Assembly: GCF_009857815.1 (NCBI RefSeq)
Contig: NZ_WVVW01000010.1
Location: forward strand, 153,650-217,649
Source of the DNA: Pseudomaricurvus sp. HS19
GTDB lineage: Bacteria > Pseudomonadota > Gammaproteobacteria > Pseudomonadales > Cellvibrionaceae
DNA length: 64,000 nucleotides
Reading direction: 5' to 3'
Shown here: positions 25,302 through 33,735 of the stretch, piece by piece
How positions within the stretch are numbered: position 1 is the first letter of the stretch
Layout of the letters: the number at the start of each line of letters is the position of its first letter
The notes under the pieces: model-generated
Database searches by the model: none
What the model was told of the DNA's origin: nothing
The model's input: the letters and a program-made list of their open reading frames with translations, nothing else
Made by a program: the position numbers and the translations under genes

Positions 25302-28300
25302 ATGCGTATTAGAGAGTTTATTCAGAGGTTTAAATCCCCGGCTATCCATGAACTGATCTCTTGGTCGATAGATCCTTATGAAGGTCTCGACTTCTTAATT
25401 CCTTCAAAGGTTATCTCCGATCCAGAAAGTCATGCCATGACTAACCCGTTGTTCGGTATGCAGTTCGCCTACCTTAAGGCGTTGGTAGAGCAGAATTTGG
25501 CTGACAGAAACTCTAACGGCTTTACCATTCCTTCCGCGACTGTGCCCGAATTGGAAGATGATTTTTTCACGCTGTTTGAGCTTCCCGCATTCAGTAAAGG
25601 TAAGTTCAAGGCAGATATTCGAGGCAACACAGCCAATGCGGACTTTTCTGTCAATGTCGAATTAACGCTTGGCGACGGTGGTCATATTCCTTCTGCGGCT
25701 CTATTTGGCCCGTTTCTGAAGGTGGCCGAAGGTGAGGTCTACCGACTGTCGGCGGCAGAGTATCGCGCTCTGAACGCGGTAGAGAACCACGGCAAGTTAC
25801 CGCCGGAAAAGCGCGGGGAATATGAAAATAACTGGCTGATTCTGCAGCTTCAGGTCGCGAAAAAATCGGGCATGCCTATCGATCTGGCGCATTTTAACAA
25901 TCTCGAATTGAGCAGCCCGGAATCTGTTGGTGTGTCCCTCGAAGAACTGCCGAATGGCGATGTTTTGTTAACTCCAACGTTTGGTTCCGGTATCAATATT
26001 GCGGATATTCAATCTCGGCTGGGGCAAATGCAGCCCGGTGAAGATCACTGCATTCTCAGAGTGAAGAACCGATTTGTACTGTTGAATGAGGCCCGGTTGA
26101 ATGCGGCACAGGAAATTCTCACCAATCGACGAATCCCGAAATCACAGGTCGCAAACTTTCTAAGATCACCCACCGCTTACCTGAATGCAGCCCTGATTGA
26201 CCTTGATACTGGCTTTTCGTTAAGGGTTCATGGGGCTGAGCGATTTGTTCATCGGTACTTTGGCGATGTGGAAAAATCGGGTGTTGACTGGTTTTCGGCC
26301 AATAGTGGCGAACCGGAGCCTATAGAAAGTATTGCGCCGCTCATTGATTCTGATGAGAGCCTGGCTGAGCTTGAGAGGCTCATTGAAGATGCCCAAGCAA
26401 AAGGGGCTGAAATTATAGACTTTGATGGCAAGCAGTTCGATATCTCTGATGGCGTCCGAGTCAAGGGCGCGATCGACAAAATCAAATCCGGAATTATCGA
26501 TAAACCGGGTCAGGATCGAGACGACTATCCGGAGGATGAGCCTGAGGGTGATAAACCGGGCCCGGGCAGGGCGGAAACTGAGCAGGCCGTAGTGGCCATC
26601 GACACCAATGACGAAGATATTGAGTTTCAGAAAGATGCCCGGGTGATGGGACTTGATTTGGCCGCTCAATCTTTTGAAATAGGCAATCTGAAACGAACGC
26701 CTTTTCCTCATCAGGAGGAGGGTATTCAGTGGCTGCTGGCGCATCTTGGCATAGTCGAGGAGCGTGGTGAAAGCAGTGGCGCTTTGCTGGCTGATGATAT
26801 GGGCCTCGGAAAAACATTTATGACCCTAGTGTCTGTTGCCGAATGGAATAGGCGCAAACGCAGTTCGGGCTTGCCGGAAAAGCCAACCCTGATTGTTGCC
26901 CCACTTAGCCTGCTGGAGAACTGGCAGGTCGAAGTGGACGAGACCTTTAATAAATCGCCGTTTGCCGACATTGTGGTACTGCAGTCCGGCGGAGATATGA
27001 GCAAATTTCGAGTCACCGGAGCGGGTAGGGAAACCCAGCAGGAGTTTAGTGCGGGAGACCGGATTGAAGACCAGGACTCAATTCGCTATTCGTTGAAAAT
27101 TGGGAGTGTATACGGTTCTGACCGGCTCGATATGCCTGGTCGATTGGTGCTAACGACCTACCAGACCCTTCGAGACTACCAGTTTTCCCTCAGTCGGGTT
27201 GATTGGGGCATAGTGGCATTCGATGAAGCCCAAAACATCAAGAATCCGAACACGCTGGCAACCAGAGCTGCAAAGGGCCTTAAGGCGGACTTTAAATTAC
27301 TGGCTACGGGGACTCCCGTGGAGAATTCACTGAAGGATTTCTGGTGTTTGTTTGATACAGCGGAACCCGGGTTGCTTGGATCCTGGAAGAGCTTTCGGGA
27401 GACCTATATTCAGCCGATTTTGGATGCATCTGAAGGTGATGGCTCTGGAGTTAAGATCGACGTTGGCAAGTCGCTGCGTGCCGCCGTTGGCGACTACATG
27501 CTGAGAAGAACGAAAGCCGAGAAACTGAAAGGGTTGCCTGAGAAACGGGTATTTTCCGGAGACAAGGCTGCGGTAAATGAACAATACATGGATCGCCTGG
27601 CCGGTGTGATGAACGGAAGGCAACTGTCGTGTTATGACGATATCGTTCAGGCCGTGAAATCCAGCACAGCAGATGACAAGCGTGGTCTTATCCTGCCCAG
27701 CCTGCACAATCTCAAGATCACCAGTATTCACCCGGATATTTCTGGCAGTTTCCGCCCGGCCGGCTCCGTAAAAGAGCTTCTGCAACAGGCAGAGATATCC
27801 TCAAAGATTTCGGCGATGGTCAAACTCCTGCATGAAATTAAGGAGAGAGAGGAGAAAGTACTGATCTTTGCGACCACAAAATCAGTTCAGGCCTATGTTT
27901 GTACGTTGGTATCTACCTTGTTCAAGGTTCCTGTTGAAATTATCAATGGAGAAACCAAGGCTGTTCCTACCAAAAAGGATAACGAAACGCGTAAATCGAT
28001 TATTGATCGTTTTCAATCACAGCCAGGGTTTGGAGCTATTGTCATGTCGCCAATTGCTGCGGGTGTTGGCCTTACGGTGGTGGGGGCCAACAACGTTATC
28101 CACCTGGAACGGCACTGGAACCCCGCAAAAGAGGCGCAAGCTACTGATCGAGTGTATCGAATTGGCCAGACCAAGCCAGTTAACGTCTACATTCCGATGG
28201 CTCTGCACCCGGAGGTGAAGTCGTTCGATTTGCAGCTAAACAGCCTGCTCAGTAACAAGATTGATCTGAGTGATGCAGTAGTAGCCGCAGATACTGTGAC

Positions 28301-28328
28301 CGGGGATGATCTGGCAGGCTGCTTTTGA
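25302..28328 (+). CDS. zorD: Zorya effector ZorD, SNF2-type ATPase
   Basis: 1008 residues from ATG 25302 (GGAG upstream, 1 bp after zorC stops). The N-terminal ~440 residues are a Zorya-specific region. The SNF2/SWI2 motor follows: motif I LADDMGLGKT (496-505, Lys504), motif II DEAQ (641-644), motif III LLATGTPVEN and motif VI QATDRVYRIGQTKPVNVY. Published ZorD proteins combine this ATPase with nuclease activity that degrades phage DNA; I could not identify nuclease residues by eye. Its stop overlaps the next ORF by 4 bp. Confidence 0.92.
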   Translation: MRIREFIQRFKSPAIHELISWSIDPYEGLDFLIPSKVISDPESHAMTNPLFGMQFAYLKALVEQNLADRNSNGFTIPSATVPELEDDFFTLFELPAFSKGKFKADIRGNTANADFSVNVELTLGDGGHIPSAALFGPFLKVAEGEVYRLSAAEYRALNAVENHGKLPPEKRGEYENNWLILQLQVAKKSGMPIDLAHFNNLELSSPESVGVSLEELPNGDVLLTPTFGSGINIADIQSRLGQMQPGEDHCILRVKNRFVLLNEARLNAAQEILTNRRIPKSQVANFLRSPTAYLNAALIDLDTGFSLRVHGAERFVHRYFGDVEKSGVDWFSANSGEPEPIESIAPLIDSDESLAELERLIEDAQAKGAEIIDFDGKQFDISDGVRVKGAIDKIKSGIIDKPGQDRDDYPEDEPEGDKPGPGRAETEQAVVAIDTNDEDIEFQKDARVMGLDLAAQSFEIGNLKRTPFPHQEEGIQWLLAHLGIVEERGESSGALLADDMGLGKTFMTLVSVAEWNRRKRSSGLPEKPTLIVAPLSLLENWQVEVDETFNKSPFADIVVLQSGGDMSKFRVTGAGRETQQEFSAGDRIEDQDSIRYSLKIGSVYGSDRLDMPGRLVLTTYQTLRDYQFSLSRVDWGIVAFDEAQNIKNPNTLATRAAKGLKADFKLLATGTPVENSLKDFWCLFDTAEPGLLGSWKSFRETYIQPILDASEGDGSGVKIDVGKSLRAAVGDYMLRRTKAEKLKGLPEKRVFSGDKAAVNEQYMDRLAGVMNGRQLSCYDDIVQAVKSSTADDKRGLILPSLHNLKITSIHPDISGSFRPAGSVKELLQQAEISSKISAMVKLLHEIKEREEKVLIFATTKSVQAYVCTLVSTLFKVPVEIINGETKAVPTKKDNETRKSIIDRFQSQPGFGAIVMSPIAAGVGLTVVGANNVIHLERHWNPAKEAQATDRVYRIGQTKPVNVYIPMALHPEVKSFDLQLNSLLSNKIDLSDAVVAADTVTGDDLAGCF

Positions 28329-28606
28329 AAGCTCGCTTGTTCTCCTACAGCTGGTTAAACAACCTCTTACGAATATTGCTGGTCGAGGGCGCCTGGTTGG
28401 CGCTGGAGGAAACAGGCCTGATAGCGGCCGGCCTGGGGCTCGTGCTTGAGTTTGTGCTGCATCAGCAGGAACGCTATTTGCGGGAAAAAGAGAAGCGCAA
28501 AGCCGCTGCCAGAGCCAATGAGTATGCTTTAGTAGAGTCTGCCCGATTCCTGGTGTCCGGCGGCAAGAGTAGTAAACCTTCTGCTGATGATGCAAGGGCA
28601 CGGTAA
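28325..28606 (+). CDS. Small ORF after zorD, unknown
   Basis: 93 residues from TTG 28325, overlapping the zorD stop. It has one possible membrane segment (about 10-47) and a charged, helical second half (QQERYLREKEKRKAAARANEY). Type I Zorya is normally zorABCD only. No ribosome site is obvious; coupling to zorD would be needed. Its last codons abut a helicase remnant, so it could also be a truncated or chimeric leftover. Confidence 0.4.
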   Translation: MKARLFSYSWLNNLLRILLVEGAWLALEETGLIAAGLGLVLEFVLHQQERYLREKEKRKAAARANEYALVESARFLVSGGKSSKPSADDARAR

Positions 28607-28710
28607 ATAGCGGGTACCGTTTGTATGTGGGCTTTACCCGTGCCACCCAAAACCTGATGGTTACTTACCACCGGGATACCCAATTAGCACAGGGGCTGAC
28701 GGCGGGTTAG
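28591..28710 (+). pseudogene. Remnant of a UvrD-like helicase C-terminus
   Basis: In the frame starting at 28591, about 39 codons end at TAG 28708-28710. They contain RLYVGFTRATQNLMVTYH, which matches motif VI of superfamily 1 (UvrD/Rep-type) helicases, where YVAxTRA..L is diagnostic. No start codon and no upstream motor exist, so the rest of the gene was deleted. UvrD-like helicases are common in defence islands (for example GajB of Gabija), so another system may once have been here. Confidence 0.7.
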
Positions 28711-28753
28711 GCCGGCATTGCATTACATAACAGGGAGAAAATGTGTCTTGGGA

Positions 28754-29407
28754 ATGTACAGCACTTTAAAGGAGCTCCACCGCAGCATCCGTGATCAGCA
28801 ACACCTGAATCTTAGCCTGCGTATACACCGGGCGCTTAGCTGGCTCAACCGGGCAGAGCAGTGCGACGACGCCGATGGCCGTTTTATCTTTCTCTGGATC
28901 GCCTTTAATGCGGCTTATGCCACCGAGATTGTCGACACCCAGCGCGGTACCAGCGAACGGGCCATATTCGGAGACTTCTTCAAAAAGCTGTGCGACCTGG
29001 ACGAGGATAAGCGGCTTTCCACACTGGTGTGGAGCGAGTTCCCCAAAAGTATCCGTGTGTTGCTGGACAACCCCTATGTCAACGCCGATTTCTGGGAGTT
29101 CCAGCGCGGTAATATCGACCGCGATACGTGGCAAAAGCGAGCGGCAGGCACCAAACGGGCCGCTAATGCATCCCTGGCTGCGCAGAATACGCCGGACACC
29201 CTGGCCATTATCTTTTCCCGGATCTATGTGCTGCGTAATCAGCTGGTGCACGGTGGCGCCACTTGGGACAGTGCCATGAATCGGGAGCAGATACGAGATT
29301 GTGTGGCGTTTCTGGAGAAGTTCGTGGTTGAGATGCTGCAAATCATGATGGAGAGTAAGCCCACGCTGTGGGGTGATGCCTGTTTTCCGCCTGTGCGGGA
29401 TGCCTGA
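28754..29407 (+). CDS. HEPN-domain protein, possible RNase
   Basis: 217 residues from ATG 28754. In-frame TTG 28748 (with AGGGAG at about 28732) and TTG 28718 are alternatives. The helical protein has the HEPN motif R-x4-H as YVLRNQLVHGGATW, with Arg161 and His166; FLWIAFNAAYA (about 46-56) is the matching first helix. HEPN proteins with this motif usually cut RNA, often to stop phage spread. It stands at the island's right edge, after the Zorya operon and a helicase remnant, so it may be an autonomous system or a partner of what was deleted. No antitoxin-like gene is adjacent. Confidence 0.7.
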   Translation: MYSTLKELHRSIRDQQHLNLSLRIHRALSWLNRAEQCDDADGRFIFLWIAFNAAYATEIVDTQRGTSERAIFGDFFKKLCDLDEDKRLSTLVWSEFPKSIRVLLDNPYVNADFWEFQRGNIDRDTWQKRAAGTKRAANASLAAQNTPDTLAIIFSRIYVLRNQLVHGGATWDSAMNREQIRDCVAFLEKFVVEMLQIMMESKPTLWGDACFPPVRDA

Positions 29408-29464
29408 AGAAATCGCTCGCTATTGGCAATTGTCGTTCCGGCAAGGCCACCTTTATTGGGGCCT

Positions 29465-29492
29465 GGGTTCAACTCCCCCCGGCTCCACCAAA
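29465..29492 (+). repeat. Inverted copy of the ssrA 3' end
   Basis: 28 bp identical, save one base, to the 3' end of tmRNA (30212-30239 read on the minus strand), including the acceptor CCA. Such copies mark integration into ssrA, but here it lies opposite to the intact gene. Confidence 0.8.
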
Positions 29493-29554
29493 CTTAATGG
29501 ATGTTGAGGTGTTTGGTTGGCGGGGGGCGGAGGCGGCGTGCGGTGATTAAAAAA

Positions 29555-29580
29555 GATCGCGCAGGGGACTGCGCTCCTAC
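29555..29580 (-). repeat. REP palindrome
   Basis: On the minus strand it reads GTAGGAGCGCAG, then TCCC, then CTGCGCGATC; this is the Pseudomonas-type REP with a GCGCAG/CTGCGC stem. It belongs to the same family as the element at 36267-36382. Confidence 0.75.
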
Positions 29581-29700
29581 GGGGTGTCTCCTGGGCGTCG
29601 TTTCTGCGGGGGGGGGCACTCACCAACCGGGCACAGTCAATCAAAAAGGACACCGGAAGTTCTAATTTGAGATGGTGCAGGTGCGCAGTGTGTTGGGGGG

Positions 29701-30206
29701 GGATGACGCGCTGTGCGTGCCACCCCTTCGGGGCGCCCTGCGGGCGTCGTCTTCGCGGGTTGCACCCGCTGCGGCTGAACCCGAGGGGGTTCTTCACGCA
29801 CCGGGCACGGCGAAATAAAAAAGGCCACCGCGACGGGTTGTTACTGGAGAGTAAGTGCCAACGGTTAGTGCGTCGGGGGATTGGATGACACGCTGTGCGT
29901 GCCACCCCTTCGGGGCGCCCTGCGGGCGTCGTCTTCGCGGGTTGCACCCGCTGCGGCTGAACCCGAGGGGGTTCTTCACGCACCGGGCACGGCGAAATAA
30001 AAAAGGCCACCGCGACGGGTTGTTACTGGAGAGTAAGTGCCAACGGTTAGTGCGTCGGGGGATTGGATGACACGCTGTGCGTGCCACCCCTTCGGGGCGC
30101 CCTGCGGGCGTCGTCTCCGCAGGTTGCACCTGCTGCGGCTGAACCCGGGGGATTATTCACCCACCGGGCACGGCCAAATAAAAAAGGCCACCGCGAGGGT
30201 GGCCTT
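29701..30206. repeat. 182-bp tandem repeat beside ssrA
   Basis: Unit starts are at 29701, 29883 and 30065. Units 1 and 2 differ by one base over 182 bp; unit 3 diverges after about 30114 and ends in the ssrA terminator. A more diverged unit precedes (about 29590-29700). Each unit has GC-rich palindromic stretches and an A-rich tract followed by GGCCACCGCG. Open frames through it are artefacts of the repeat. Confidence 0.9.
30175..30206 (-). terminator. Intrinsic terminator of ssrA
   Basis: On the minus strand AAGGCCACCC and GGTGGCCTT form a stem around TCGC, followed by a run of U. It begins 8 bp after the mature tmRNA end. Confidence 0.85.
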
Positions 30207-30213
30207 ATTCATT

Positions 30214-30603
30214 TGGTGGAGCCGGGGGGATTTGAACCCCCGTCCGTCAGCACTCCGCCTTAGGGTCTACATGCTTAGTTCCACTATTTGGTTTAACCCG
30301 CTACAGCCCAGTGGCCAAGACGTAGCAGGCGATCCTGATAAGAATTTAGCTGATCCACCCCAGGCAGGCTTCACGGCGATCCTGTTCTATATGACAGTCA
30401 GTAACGCGGTACAGGCACCTTGTTAAGGACCGCTAGCGGCGAACCACTAGATGGTGTTTCAAAGGGCTACTTACGCAGCCAGTTGAGCACCGTAGTTGTC
30501 ATCGTTGGCAACTAATAATGTGCAACTTTGGATTAACGTGATTGGTTGCCATCACGACATGCACCTGAGGTTTTGTTACCGGCGTCGAATCCAAATCGGC
30601 CCC
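30214..30603 (-). ncRNA. ssrA: Transfer-messenger RNA (tmRNA)
   Basis: 390 nt. The 5' end GGGGCCGATTTGG (30603 down to 30591) and the 3' end CCCCCGGCTCCACCA (ending 30214) pair to form the tRNA-like domain with T-loop GGTTCAAAT. The tag reading frame lies at 30509-30471 and encodes ANDDNYGAQLAA then TAA, a normal proteolysis tag. tmRNA with SmpB rescues stalled ribosomes; smpB is 7 kb away in this window. The 3' end is a known integration site for genomic islands, which fits the island to its left. Confidence 0.97.
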
Positions 30604-30621
30604 GAATTCTCAAGAGAGCGG

Positions 30622-30650
30622 ATTATAGGCTTTATCGTCACCTCTAAACA
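30622..30650 (-). promoter_or_regulatory. Promoter of ssrA
   Basis: A perfect TATAAT (-10) at 30622-30627 on the minus strand with TGTTTA 17 bp upstream. Transcription would start near 30615, about 12 nt before the mature 5' end, leaving a leader for RNase P. Confidence 0.7.
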
Positions 30651-30706
30651 GTCTCTTCCCCAAATATTGGGGCGGCTGGGCGGATTTCAACCGCTTTGCC
30701 TGCTGC

Positions 30707-31030
30707 TCAGACAGTTCTGGCCGGGACGGGTTCCCACTGCTGCAGACTGAGGGGGATCAGCAGAGTGTTATCGCCCTTGGGCGGTTGTCCCACCATCTCG
30801 TCGTAGGCGCTGCGCTGGCGCAGTTGCAGGCTGGCAATGTCCAGCCCCTGCAGGCGTTCACGCAGGTCGGTGAGGGAGCGGGCTTTGAGCGGGGTGTGGG
30901 GGTCGGTCCAGATCAGCTGTTCGCCGATGTCGCGCTTCAGGTAGGCCTGGTAGATGCAGCCTTCGAAGGATTCCAGCACCAGCTGCAGTTGGCGCTGGTG
31001 GGTGAGGGTGTGCAGCAGCAGTCGGGTCAT
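30707..31030 (-). CDS. DUF6482-family protein
   Basis: 107 residues from ATG 31030 (GGAG about 11 nt upstream). The pattern LLHTLTHQRQLQLVLESFEG, YQAYLKR, PHTPLKARSLTDLRERL, SAYDEMVG fits small conserved cytoplasmic proteins of pseudomonads and relatives known as DUF6482. Function is unknown. It is cotranscribed with nothing obvious; it lies upstream of ssrA on the same strand. Confidence 0.7.
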   Translation of the reverse strand: MTRLLLHTLTHQRQLQLVLESFEGCIYQAYLKRDIGEQLIWTDPHTPLKARSLTDLRERLQGLDIASLQLRQRSAYDEMVGQPPKGDNTLLIPLSLQQWEPVPARTV

Positions 31031-31277
31031 GGAGGCTTCTCCGTGTGGGCAGTAACGGGCGGGAGTGTGGGAAGTACGCGACAACACAGCGGGCGGATGA
31101 TGGCATCCCCGACTTTGGTCTATTTCGGCGCCAAAAAAAGAGCTTCCATGCGCTGGATCAAAACCCGATTTGGGGGTCTTCTATAAGATAAACGCATATA
31201 GCAGGTATGGCTTTATGCCGCCTGTAGTTCTATGACAGTGCGATAGGGATGTCGGATGAATTTGGGGGGCAGAGGTA

Positions 31278-31892
31278 GTGCTCGAGAGTATATCCGTCTT
31301 TATCAGTGGGATTGTGGAAGGTCGTGACCCGGTGCTGAATGAGCACCACCAGCGGGTGGCGGCAGGTATCAGTGAATTTGCCGAGCACATTGGCTGTACC
31401 GGGGAAGAGCGTCAGATACTGCGCATTGGGGCCAGTATTCATGATCTGGGCAAGCTCTCCATCAACGAACATATTCTTAACAAGCCGGCACGGCTGACTG
31501 CCACCGAGATGGAGCTGGTTCGCCAGCATCCGGAGCTGGGCTATCAGCTGCTGGCACCCCTGAACCTGGACCCGCGGATTACCGGCATCGTCCGTTACCA
31601 TCACGAAAACTTTGATGGCACCGGCTACCCGGAGAAGCGCAAAGGCGACGATATTCCCTTTTATGCCCGCATCATGCGGCTGTGGGATGTGTACGACGCG
31701 GTCACTATGGATCGTCCCTATCACAAGGGCGTTTCCAGTTCTGAGGCGTTGCAGATTCTGGTGGACACCAGCGAGCGTTACGACCCGGAACTGCTGGCCA
31801 GTTTCTGCGACTTTATCGAAGGGCGTTTTGGTGGGCGGGTGGCGTTTTGCCAGGGTGGCGAGGCAGTCTGTCTGCACGCGCCGGCGCTGTAA
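31278..31892 (+). CDS. HD-GYP domain protein, cyclic-di-GMP phosphodiesterase type
   Basis: 204 residues from GTG 31278 (GAGG upstream), almost entirely one HD-GYP domain: HDLGKLSI, then HHENFDGTGYP with a complete GYP motif, and DVYDAVTMDRPYHKG. The metal-binding His/Asp residues are all present, so hydrolysis of cyclic-di-GMP is expected. No sensor or receiver domain is attached, so input must come from a partner. It follows no operon partner. Confidence 0.88.
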   Translation: MLESISVFISGIVEGRDPVLNEHHQRVAAGISEFAEHIGCTGEERQILRIGASIHDLGKLSINEHILNKPARLTATEMELVRQHPELGYQLLAPLNLDPRITGIVRYHHENFDGTGYPEKRKGDDIPFYARIMRLWDVYDAVTMDRPYHKGVSSSEALQILVDTSERYDPELLASFCDFIEGRFGGRVAFCQGGEAVCLHAPAL

Positions 31893-31949
31893 CTGTCGCT
31901 CGCCGTCGTCATTCGCGGCTAAACTCTGATTGGATTCGTGCTCTGGAAT

Positions 31950-31985
31950 AACTCCGGCAGTCTGTTGCAGGCTGCCGGAGTTTTG
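31950..31985. terminator. Terminator between HD-GYP and symporter genes
   Basis: ACTCCGGCAG and CTGCCGGAGT form a 10-bp stem (31951-31960 with 31972-31981) followed by TTTTG. It can serve the two convergent genes. Confidence 0.75.
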
Positions 31986-31996
31986 TATGGGTGATA

Positions 31997-33340
31997 TCAG
32001 GTAAAGCTCGGTATCACGATGGCGAGAATCAGCACCGGGCAGAAGGCTTTGACGTAGAAGGGCCAGATGCGCCAGAACCAGGTGCCTTCGATCTCCGGGT
32101 GTCCGGCCTTGATCTCTTTCAGCAGGTTGTCGCGGTGCCAGATCCAGCCTACGAAGATGCACAGCATCAGTCCCAGTATGGGCTGGCTGTAGACCGTGGT
32201 AAGGGTGATGACAAAGTCGAACAGGGTGTCGAAGTTGAGCATGATCAGCACCGACACCACAAACACCAGCCCGCCAATCAGCAGGGTGGCTTTGGGGCGA
32301 CCGAGGTCGGTCTCTTCGGCGGCCAGCGATACCGGCACCTCCAGCATGGAGATGGAAGAGGTGAGCGCGGCGATGGACATCAGCGTGAAAAAGGCCAGGG
32401 CAACCCCCAGGCCGATGGTGCCCATGGAATCGAACAGAGCGGGCAGCACCTGGAAGATGAGGTTGGGGCCAGCGTAGAGATTGCCCTGCGCATCGAAGAT
32501 GTCGGCGCCGTGTGCCTGGGCCACATAGATCGCCGGCAGGATCAGCAGTCCGGCAATAAACGCCACCCCGGAATCCACCAGCGTCACGGTCGCACCCAGC
32601 GACGGCAGGTTCTCTTTTTCACTCAGGTAGGAGCCGTACACCAGCATGGTGCCCACACCCAGGGAGAGGGAGAAAAACGCCTGCCCGAGGGCGTCCACGA
32701 TCAGGCTGGGCTCAAGGTGGCTGAGGTCCGGCAGCAGGTAGAGTCGCAGGCCGGCCATGGCGCCGGGCTGGGTCATCACATAGACAATCAGCAGCACCAT
32801 GATCGCCAGCAGCATGGGCATCAGGCGGGTGGACCACTTCTCGATACCCCCGCTTACACCCTTACCCACAATGGCGATGGTAAGGATCATAAACAGGCCG
32901 CCGGTCGCCAGGTTACGGGGAAAACTGAAGGTCACCAGCCAGTCGCTGGCGCTTTGCCAGCTCAGCAGCCCGGTGATGGATTGTCCCAGGTAGGCGAGCA
33001 TCCAGCCGGCCACAATGGTGTAGAAGCTGAGGATCAGGCTGGCCACCACCACGCCGCAGCCGCCGACAAAGGTGCCGAGCCAGCGGGTGGCTTTGTTGGG
33101 GGCGATGTAGCGTAGGGCGGTAACGATGTTGGCGCGGGCGTGGCGGCCGATAATCAGCTCTGCCATCAGTGCCGGGTAGGCCAGGCAAAAGGCCATCAGC
33201 AGGTAGACAAGCACAAAGGCGGCGCCGCCATTGCTGGCGGTTTGGGTGGGAAAACCCCAGATGTTGCCAAGGCCGATGGCGGAACCGGCAGCGGCCATCA
33301 CAAAGCCGGTACGGGAGGAAAACTGTTCTCTGGATGCCAT
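31997..33340 (-). CDS. Sodium-dependent transporter, NSS (SNF) family
   Basis: 447 residues with about 12 membrane helices. The first helix carries the Na+/substrate site pattern GFVMAAAGSAIGLGNIWGFP that defines neurotransmitter:sodium symporters such as LeuT, and FFSLSLGVG (helix 6) is present. It imports an amino acid or related amine with Na+; the substrate cannot be told. A second member lies at 37713-39131. Confidence 0.92.
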   Translation of the reverse strand: MASREQFSSRTGFVMAAAGSAIGLGNIWGFPTQTASNGGAAFVLVYLLMAFCLAYPALMAELIIGRHARANIVTALRYIAPNKATRWLGTFVGGCGVVVASLILSFYTIVAGWMLAYLGQSITGLLSWQSASDWLVTFSFPRNLATGGLFMILTIAIVGKGVSGGIEKWSTRLMPMLLAIMVLLIVYVMTQPGAMAGLRLYLLPDLSHLEPSLIVDALGQAFFSLSLGVGTMLVYGSYLSEKENLPSLGATVTLVDSGVAFIAGLLILPAIYVAQAHGADIFDAQGNLYAGPNLIFQVLPALFDSMGTIGLGVALAFFTLMSIAALTSSISMLEVPVSLAAEETDLGRPKATLLIGGLVFVVSVLIMLNFDTLFDFVITLTTVYSQPILGLMLCIFVGWIWHRDNLLKEIKAGHPEIEGTWFWRIWPFYVKAFCPVLILAIVIPSFT

Positions 33341-33735
33341 GTAAAAAATTCTGTTCGTTGGAGCTGTTGAGCCATGAGCTCCAGCAAAGTCAGACGATGA
33401 GGCGGATGCCGCCGAGCGGTTGAATATTGTGCTTTGAGAGTCGGGGGTGGTTCAAGTCTTTAATTTCAGATATGGATTTGGGTGTTTGATATAACGAACA
33501 GTTATTTTTATTTTGGCGCATTGTTCGTTTTAATGCCGCCTTTTTTCGCCCCGGGCGGGGGGAAGAGCTGTTTTTGTGGTGGGGGCTGCCGTCCCTGTGA
33601 TCAATTCTCCGGTATTGGTCTAGGCTTCAGGTGTTACAACCCGACATAAAAACAGCTCTGCTACTGTCCGCAGCCGTAACAAGCATCCTATAACAGCGGC
33701 CGTCAGGGGAGAGCGTATAACCAGCGGAGAGACCC
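33341..33735. other. 395-bp gene-free region upstream of the TonB receptor
   Basis: No gene found. An 8-bp inverted repeat AACGAACA (33493-33500) / TGTTCGTT (33522-33529) with an AT-rich centre could be an operator. I looked for a cobalamin riboswitch because of the receptor downstream and saw no convincing box. Confidence 0.5.

Noticed and set aside
29453..30426. Several overlapping open frames in the tandem repeat near ssrA
   Set aside because: Their sequences repeat every 182 bp and match no family; they are repeat translation.
33341..33735. Cobalamin riboswitch before the TonB receptor
   Set aside because: No convincing B12 box or conserved core was found.
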